Source: Sarcocystis neurona (taxonomy: Eukaryota > Apicomplexa > Conoidasida > Eucoccidiorida > Sarcocystidae). From it: 64,000 nt of DNA. Location: the NCBI GenBank assembly GCA_000727475.1, contig KL647296.1, positions 2,323,929-2,387,928 of the forward strand. Direction: 5' to 3'. Shown here one piece after another: positions 57,651-64,000 of the stretch. The position numbers were made by a program, and so were the translations under genes. Below the pieces are notes generated by a model that was not told the DNA's origin, did not search any database, and saw nothing but the letters and a program-made list of their open reading frames with translations. Position 1 is the stretch's first letter; every line of letters begins with the position of its first letter.

Positions 57651-60600
57651 CTATGAAAACCAAAAGTAAACACACAAACATGCAAGTACAATTTATCGGA
57701 GTCCACGCCTGCAGAGACGCGGGAAAAGATACATATCAACAGGAAAACATATACACATGTGTGCGTGTGTGTATACAAGTAGCCACAGGTATATATACAT
57801 CGACTGATAAACAAATAAACGGGTACACACGTAGATAATACGTATACAAATTCACATTTTATAGATAAACATATATATATATATATATGTACGCGCATAG
57901 ACGTACATCTGTCTCTCTCTTTATATATAAATATATATATATACGCAGATAGATAGACGACGGCACACACGTACGTAGAAAAGCGTTGTATCAAGGAAAT
58001 TGTAGTTGCCTTTACGAAAGGCATGAACACTATGTTTCTCAAATAGCTAGACAAAGACCTTTGCTCTCTCTGTTAGGGGAGGAAACTTCGTGTAAAGCAG
58101 CTTTTTGTGAATATCTCCCGAGTCAAAGAGAGGAACCAACTGAGGAACTCAATTATTACGCAGAACTCTTCTTTCCCAATTAAAGTAGGTATACATATAT
58201 ATATATATATATATACGAGAGCCATTTCTATCTTCCTCTCCCCCTACAATCTACACAGACACAGCGACACACGTATACACATAGTCATAGATATGTATAT
58301 ATATATATGCATACAACCATAAATATACACAGATACATATACATATAAATATATATATATATGTACGTAACTCCTGCATACGTAATAGCAGCACCATAGT
58401 GGCACGTGTACAGACGTGGAAGTCCATTCACCCCGCTAACGTCAACGCGCACAGTCACGTAGAAATGCTCCACGTCTCACTGGTAGCGTTACAAATAGAT
58501 AGATTCTGCTAAACAGAGATAAATATAGACAGATAGATATTTTTGTCTGTCTCTCTCTATATATATACTTATATGTGCGTGTACATCATTAAACGTTCTT
58601 GCCGCGAGTGGCATATACACGTACACGTACAGACGCCTATGTAGCATAGGTGGCAAAACCTGTATATATCTCCACTGGAAGAAGAGATATATATGTCTTC
58701 CTCTATTTGCTCTAGAAGTGATATTACTGCATACAATCAGATGCAGGTACGCATATATATGTGCCCGTGCATGCAGCATGCGGCACGTGTCCACGACGCT
58801 GTCTAGCTGCAGCAGTTCTTCACAGGCCACCGCGGCTCAAGATTGGCTCCATCGGTGCAGTCAGACAGAGGGACAGAGATTCCCAAAAGGCAGGACGGGG
58901 CGGCAACAAAGCACATGCAGGCAATTTCATAGATACACGTGTACAGCAGCGAGCTTAAAATACGGCCTGTGCGATGGTTGCATGCCCCACTACACGTGTG
59001 GGCAGGCCTCTCCACACGAGGCGCTACAGTCAGATAGACACACACGCACAGATACTCACACACACAGGGACGGGATACCGCCACGCGCGCGCGCATGCAA
59101 TTTACGAAGAGCAGGGGGGAGAGTTACATATTTGCGAGTGGATAACGCATGCAGTTGGCTAGCTGCCTGTGCGTGGGAGACCGCACCCCGTCACTTTCGA
59201 ATACGTGAAATTTTTCCGTGAGACGAGGGTGGCATAGAGGAGGGACTTACGTAGGGCGTGAACTCAGGCCGACACTCCTCAGGAATGACTTCGGATATGT
59301 TTGAGCGGAAGCCACGGCGATACGTCCGGTGCCGCTTCTCTTTTATTTTCTGCAGCATCTGCTCGTAGTCCCTGACGATTGGTCGGAACCATCTGTTTTG
59401 TGAAGGGAAGTGAAGTCCAGAAGTGGGAAAGTGAGGAAGTGGAAGGACACCTCAGACGCGAGAAGCAGAATAAAAACAGCAGCAGCAGCAGCAAGAGTGA
59501 GAGAACGCGGAGGACCCAGGAGGAGGAGAAGAAGAAGAGGCAACAGCAGAAGTAGCGGTGACACAAAGGCGCTGGAGCGGAAGAAGACGCAGCAGCAGCA
59601 CGAGCAGTAGCAGGGTGACCAACCGCAAAGGAAAAAAAGCGGAAGAAGCAGCTGTGCAAACACCAGAAGTTGCAGCAGGACCATAATCAGCAGCAGCACA
59701 GATACTACCACCATCCACACGAGGCGCAGGCGCAGCAGAAATGCCTCACCGGTCACAGCAGGAGCAGCAACCGCAGAATAATACAACCAGCCTCAAGAAA
59801 AAGGACAGCAGCAGCAGAAATGCCTCGCCCGTCACAGCGTGAGCAGCAGCAGAAGTGCTACTGCCAGCGGCAGCACTTCAGCAGCAGCAGACGTGCAACC
59901 ACCGGCCGCAGCAAGAGCAGGAGCCGCAGAAATGCTACTATCAGCCGTAGCAAAAGCAGGAGCAGCAGCAGGTGAAGTGGTACCACCAGCCGCATGAGGA
60001 GCAGGAGCGGCAGCAGAAATGCCACCATCAGCCGTAGCAAGAGCAGGAGCAGCACTAACAGTTGTGAAGCGAGAGGAGGCGTTGCAGGGGGAGCAGCCGT
60101 GGGAGAGAAGCAAGAACGGAAGGCGGAGAAGAAGGAAGAGAATGTACGGAGAAGAAGCAAAAAAAAGAAGTAAAGAAACATCTGCAGAAGAAGCGTCAGC
60201 TAACAGATCAGCACGCAGCAGCCGCAAAAATAGAAAGTGACGCAGAAGTGGTCCAAGCGAAAACGTCACACTCACAAAGACAGCAGCCGCAGGAGAAAGC
60301 CCGACAGGCAGCAACAGGCGCAGGAGAGCAGCAGGAGAAGTAGCAGCAGCTGAACGAGCAGCTGCAGCAGCAGGAGAGCGGGAGCGGGAGCAGCAGGAGC
60401 AGGAGCAGCAGCCGGAGGATTCGTAGTCGCAGGACAAGCAGCAGACTCAGGAGTAGCTGCAGAAGCGACCGAAGCTCCAGCAGCAAAAGAGGTACTAGCA
60501 ACAAACGTAGAAGCAGAGGGAGAAATAGCGGCAGGAGCAGAGCACGTAGCAACAGCAGGAGAAGTAGCAGCAGCAGCAGTAGTACAGGCAGCAGCAACAG

Positions 60601-61602
60601 AAGCAGGGGAAGCAGCAGCTGGACAAGTAGCGGGGGCAGCAATAGCAACAGCAGCAGAAGCAGGAGCAGCAGCATGAGCAGGAGCAGGTGTGTTAAGTAC
60701 AGAAGAAGCGAAGGGTAGGTGCCACCAACATATATATATATATATATATATGAAGACACATATGTGTATACTTACGTACGTACATATACATGTGTAATGC
60801 AACAGCTGCTGCGGGGTGGCGCTCCACAGGAGCAGGGGAATGTATCCCTCTTCCGCTCCCGGCTGCGCACATGCACGTCTACACGCGGTCCCGCAGTTTT
60901 ATCGTGGAGGCGTAGATTTCGTAGTACTCCCCACGGAGAGGCACGTAGGACAGAAGCAAAGCTCGAAGGGGTATGGAAGAACAAGCGGAACAGGAAGGAA
61001 GCGGAGAAGGACAGGACAGAGTAACGGAAGACGAGAAGGGACAGGAGACCGAAGAAGAAAGGATGAGAAGGAAGAAAAGGAAGAGAAAAAGAGAAGAAAT
61101 AAAGTGGACAGCAGAAAGAGAAAAAACGCAAGGAAGAGACGAAAGAGAAGGACGTGGGGGGACACGAGAAAGAGCAGGAAGAGGAGAAGAAAAGTGGGCA
61201 GAAGCAGGAGCAGGAATGGCAGCAAGAAGAGGAAGAGAAGGACGAGGAGAAGCAAAGTGGCCAGAAGACGGAGAAGAACGAAAAGGACGAAGAGATCGAA
61301 CAGAAGACAGGAAGGAGAAGTGAGAGGAGAAGCAGAAGTAACAGACGGAAAAGAAGAATTTACCTGTCCGGCCAATGAAGCCAATGTTCTCCAGGGGCAA
61401 GGAGAAGGTCGTACTTCTGGCCGGTCGCGTTGGCGATGGTTCTGCGACTTTGCAGCTGCTGCAGCGCCCGACGCAGGGCCTTGGCACGCGTGAACCAGCG
61501 GGCAGAGGAGTGGGGTCCATAAAAAGAAACGCGGCAGTTATCTATACCTATTAAATAGAGCAGCGGCAAATATCGAAGGTTTGATTTTAGTCCCTTCCCC
61601 AT
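57453..61602 (-). CDS. 192-residue basic protein of unknown function, 3 exons
   Basis: Exons in coding order: 61602-61364, 59392-59251, 57650-57453. Donors gtaaat and gtaagt, acceptors ttcacaaaacag and ggttttcatag; phases match and the total is 579 nt including TAG. ATG at 61602 is in a strong context (gagccATGG). The protein is basic and Trp/Arg-rich: residues 28-45 form a basic helix-like segment, GEHWLHWPDRWFRPIVRDYE spans the first junction, KEKRHRTYRRGF follows, then WAEELKKKRLIAHNIYEKTI. The C-terminus has an Ala run typical of Eimeria coding sequence. Size and charge would suit a mitochondrial ribosomal or organelle protein, but that is only a guess; I do not recognise a family. A good acceptor (ttctgctgcag) lies 14 nt upstream of the ATG, so an upstream exon is possible. 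Confidence 0.72.
59251..59392 (-). CDS. 192-residue protein, exon 2
   Basis: Residues 80-127, phase 2 to phase 0, donor gtaagt. It reads RWFRPIVRDYEQMLQKIKE and EVIPEECRPEFTPY. Confidence 0.78.
59470..60710 (+). repeat. CAG/GCA tract with 44-45-bp units
   Basis: Fills most of intron 1 of the 192-residue-protein gene (CTG on its sense strand). Inside it, units like GCAGAAATGCYACYATCAGC + CGTAGCAAGAGCAGGAGCAG recur at about 59885, 59930, 59972 and 60018, with looser copies at 59738 and 59816. Frames here are repeat shadows. Confidence 0.7.
61364..61602 (-). CDS. 192-residue protein, exon 1
   Basis: Residues 1-79 plus two bases; donor gtaaat. Another frame also reads through but does not match the phase of exon 2. 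Confidence 0.7.
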
Positions 61603-64000
61603 GGCTCGGGGGATGACTGCAGCAGAAATCAGAAACAAACAGAAAAGCAGACAGATATTCTACACACACAGACACATACACGCATACCACACATACATAC
61701 ATACATACGTACATACATACATACGTACATGCATACATATATATACATATATATACATACATACGTACATACGCATATATACATACATATACATACATAT
61801 ACATACATACATACCGTACATACAGACCACACATTCATACCATACATACATACATACATACATACCATACATACATACCATACATATATACCATACATAC
61901 ATACATACATACCATACATACATACATACATTACATACAATACATACAATACATACAATACATACAATACATACAATACATACAATACATACATACATAT
62001 GCGTATACATACATATACATGCAGACATGTACATACATACATATGCACACGTACATATACATACATACATGCATGCACACATAGTTACCACACACACATA
62101 CATACATCCATACATACACATCCACGCATATACCTGCATACATATATACATACACACATCAACACCATACATACGTACACACATGCGTACATACATACAT
62201 ACATACAAACCGTACGTACAAACCGTACATACATACCATACGTACATACAAACGTATAGATACGCATACATACAAATACATACACATGCATACATATACA
62301 TACATACATATACATACATACATACATATAAACCATATATAAATATCATGCATACATACCATCCATACAGACAGAAATACACACGCGCAGAGACGCAGCA
62401 TGCACGGAGAAGAAGAGAGAGAGAAACGAAAGAGAAGCAAATTCGTGTGCAAGTGGCCCAGGGTAATAAGAGGAGAAGCAGCAGCAGCAGCACCGGTGCC
62501 GCATGCAGTGCTCTGCAGCGTCTGACAACTGCTATTCGACGTGGCTCTCCCCATTTTGGCTCCCGTAGAGGACGCACTTCTACCATCATTGCAACAAAGG
62601 AAGAGAAAAGAAAACGAAGAAACGGAAGCAAAAAGTCACCTATTCCACACGGTGTCAGAAAGAAAACGGAACTCCGCAACAGCAGCCACGCACGCAGACG
62701 TTCACAAGCTCTACCCAGTAGTACACGTCTGGATTTATATAGGCGGATATATACATAAATATGTACATATAGTATATAGGCAGATACTCACACATATAGA
62801 GGTGAATACATACACATATATGTATGTAGATGTATATGTATGTACGTGGGGACACGTGTATGTATGCCAGTACGCATGTACATATGTATGTGTGTATGTA
62901 TGCAGGTATATATGTGTATTTACATATATATACATGTATGTATATAAAATTGATATACACAAATGGAGATCAAGCGTAAACTTATACAACGTTTGTATAT
63001 ACATATGCATATACGTGTAGTATACATTCACACATATGTATATATACTTCTATACGCATATGTAAAAATTTTTTCGTATCACACGTATATACGGGAGCGT
63101 ACATATGAATATATATGGTTTGGCAGGCATACAGCCATGCATGCAGAGATTGTCAGGGAGAGAGAAGGGCGACGTACATGTCTGTGGCACTTTGCAGACG
63201 AAGACGTCGAGGCCGCAGGTGAAGAGCCACCACATCGAAGCAACGGATATCCTTCCGCTAATAACAGAGAAATACACACGTGTACATTTTTGCTTTACGT
63301 AAATGTGCTTCTTACGTAGATGTTATACATATTACGTATATATTAATTTGCACCGGTGTATCCCAGCATATGTTAATACAAATGAACTAACATTAATACA
63401 TGAGAAAGTGGAAGCAACTCACCTTCATCGACAAATACAGATATATACAGAGAGAGCTAAGACATAGATAGATATAAATAGATATAGATACGTATACATC
63501 GATATAGAGACACATGTAGACAGATGCAGATACATATATATATATATAGATAGATACATATAGGTAGACGGGTGTAGATAGATATAGACAGATGCAGATA
63601 TAGATAGATATAGATAGATAGATGTGCGAATGTTCTTGAATGTTAATATGTCGAGTTTGCGTTTATATATATATACCTACATATGTACATATATGTATAT
63701 TTATATTCATAGAAATATCTATCTATCTATCCATCAATATATGTGTGTACACAGAACTACACATATGACTACACAAAGGTATCTGTCTGTGTGTTTCTTT
63801 CTCTCTCTCTGTATGTACTCCAAAAGCATTTGTACACACACATGTATACACATACGTATATATACATATACGTACATATATATATATATATACATATCTA
63901 CACATATATATACATGTCCATACATATACACGTATATACATATATACAACATATATACATAAATACATATATACATATATACATATACACGTATGTATAT
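61603..64000. other. ACAT and GATA microsatellite region, no gene recognised
   Basis: (ACAT)n occupies 61680-62350 and GATA-type repeats 63420-63625, with TA/CA elsewhere. A non-repetitive island at 62.45-62.73 kb and an acceptor-bounded piece at 63.20-63.27 kb (ttgcag, then TKTSRPQVKSHHIEATD) are exon-like but cannot be linked to a gene. Confidence 0.45.
61680..62350 (+). repeat. ACAT tetranucleotide array
   Basis: About 670 bp of (ACAT)n with ACCAT and CGTACAT variants. The resulting His/Thr/Ile/Tyr frames (plus) and Met/Tyr/Val/Cys frames (minus) are not genes. Confidence 0.92.

Noticed and set aside
61601..62758. 385-codon plus-strand His/Thr/Ile/Tyr frame
   Set aside because: Most of it is the ACAT array. 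The non-repeat end (62.45-62.73 kb) looks more protein-like but has no start or acceptor I can fix.
1..64000. telomeric repeats, transposase or reverse transcriptase genes
   Set aside because: No TTTAGGG arrays and no recognisable transposon motifs were seen on either strand.

Overview
The window looks like nuclear DNA of an Eimeria-type coccidian (Apicomplexa). Three things point there: short exons in very long introns built from TA/CA, GATA and CTAT microsatellites; abundant CAG/GCA/AGC tracts that give runs of Gln, Ala and Ser where they are coding; and two recognisable multi-exon eukaryotic genes. All gene models were built by eye from open frames, splice sites, matching intron phases and remembered family motifs. 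No alignment or transcript evidence was available.

Layout. (1) 1-1687: no gene recognised. (2) 1688-26581, plus strand: HAP2/GCS1, the male-gamete membrane fusogen, in 17 proposed exons over about 25 kb. The phases fit throughout and predict 780 residues; the last exon (transmembrane segment) is the least certain. (3) 27674-27981: two small plus-strand exon-like pieces, possibly an alternative HAP2 tail. (4) 28.0-35.6 kb: low-complexity DNA. CTG tracts lead up to about 29.3 kb, an 826-codon Ala/Gln/Glu/Lys-rich open frame follows (29444-31924), and a 22-bp tandem repeat lies at 33.9 kb. (5) 52075-35675, minus strand: a SPOUT1/C9orf114-type putative RNA methyltransferase in 8 exons whose phases sum exactly to 1071 residues. 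It has a 600-residue low-complexity N-terminal extension. HAP2 and SPOUT1 converge on the region in (4). (6) 52.1-57.4 kb: the only large stretch poor in microsatellites. It holds a tRNA-Pro(AGG) gene and several unresolved exon-like open segments. (7) 61602-57453, minus strand: a compact 3-exon gene for a 192-residue basic protein I do not recognise. (8) 61.7-64 kb: ACAT and GATA microsatellites.

The three spliced genes have no evident shared pathway. They do share an architecture. CAG-family tracts read as CAG on the sense strand inside exons, but as CTG on the sense strand in introns, often just upstream of 3' splice sites. Two introns or exon flanks carry complementary inverted microsatellites that could fold the pre-mRNA, most notably the pair flanking SPOUT1 exon 7, which holds a core motif.
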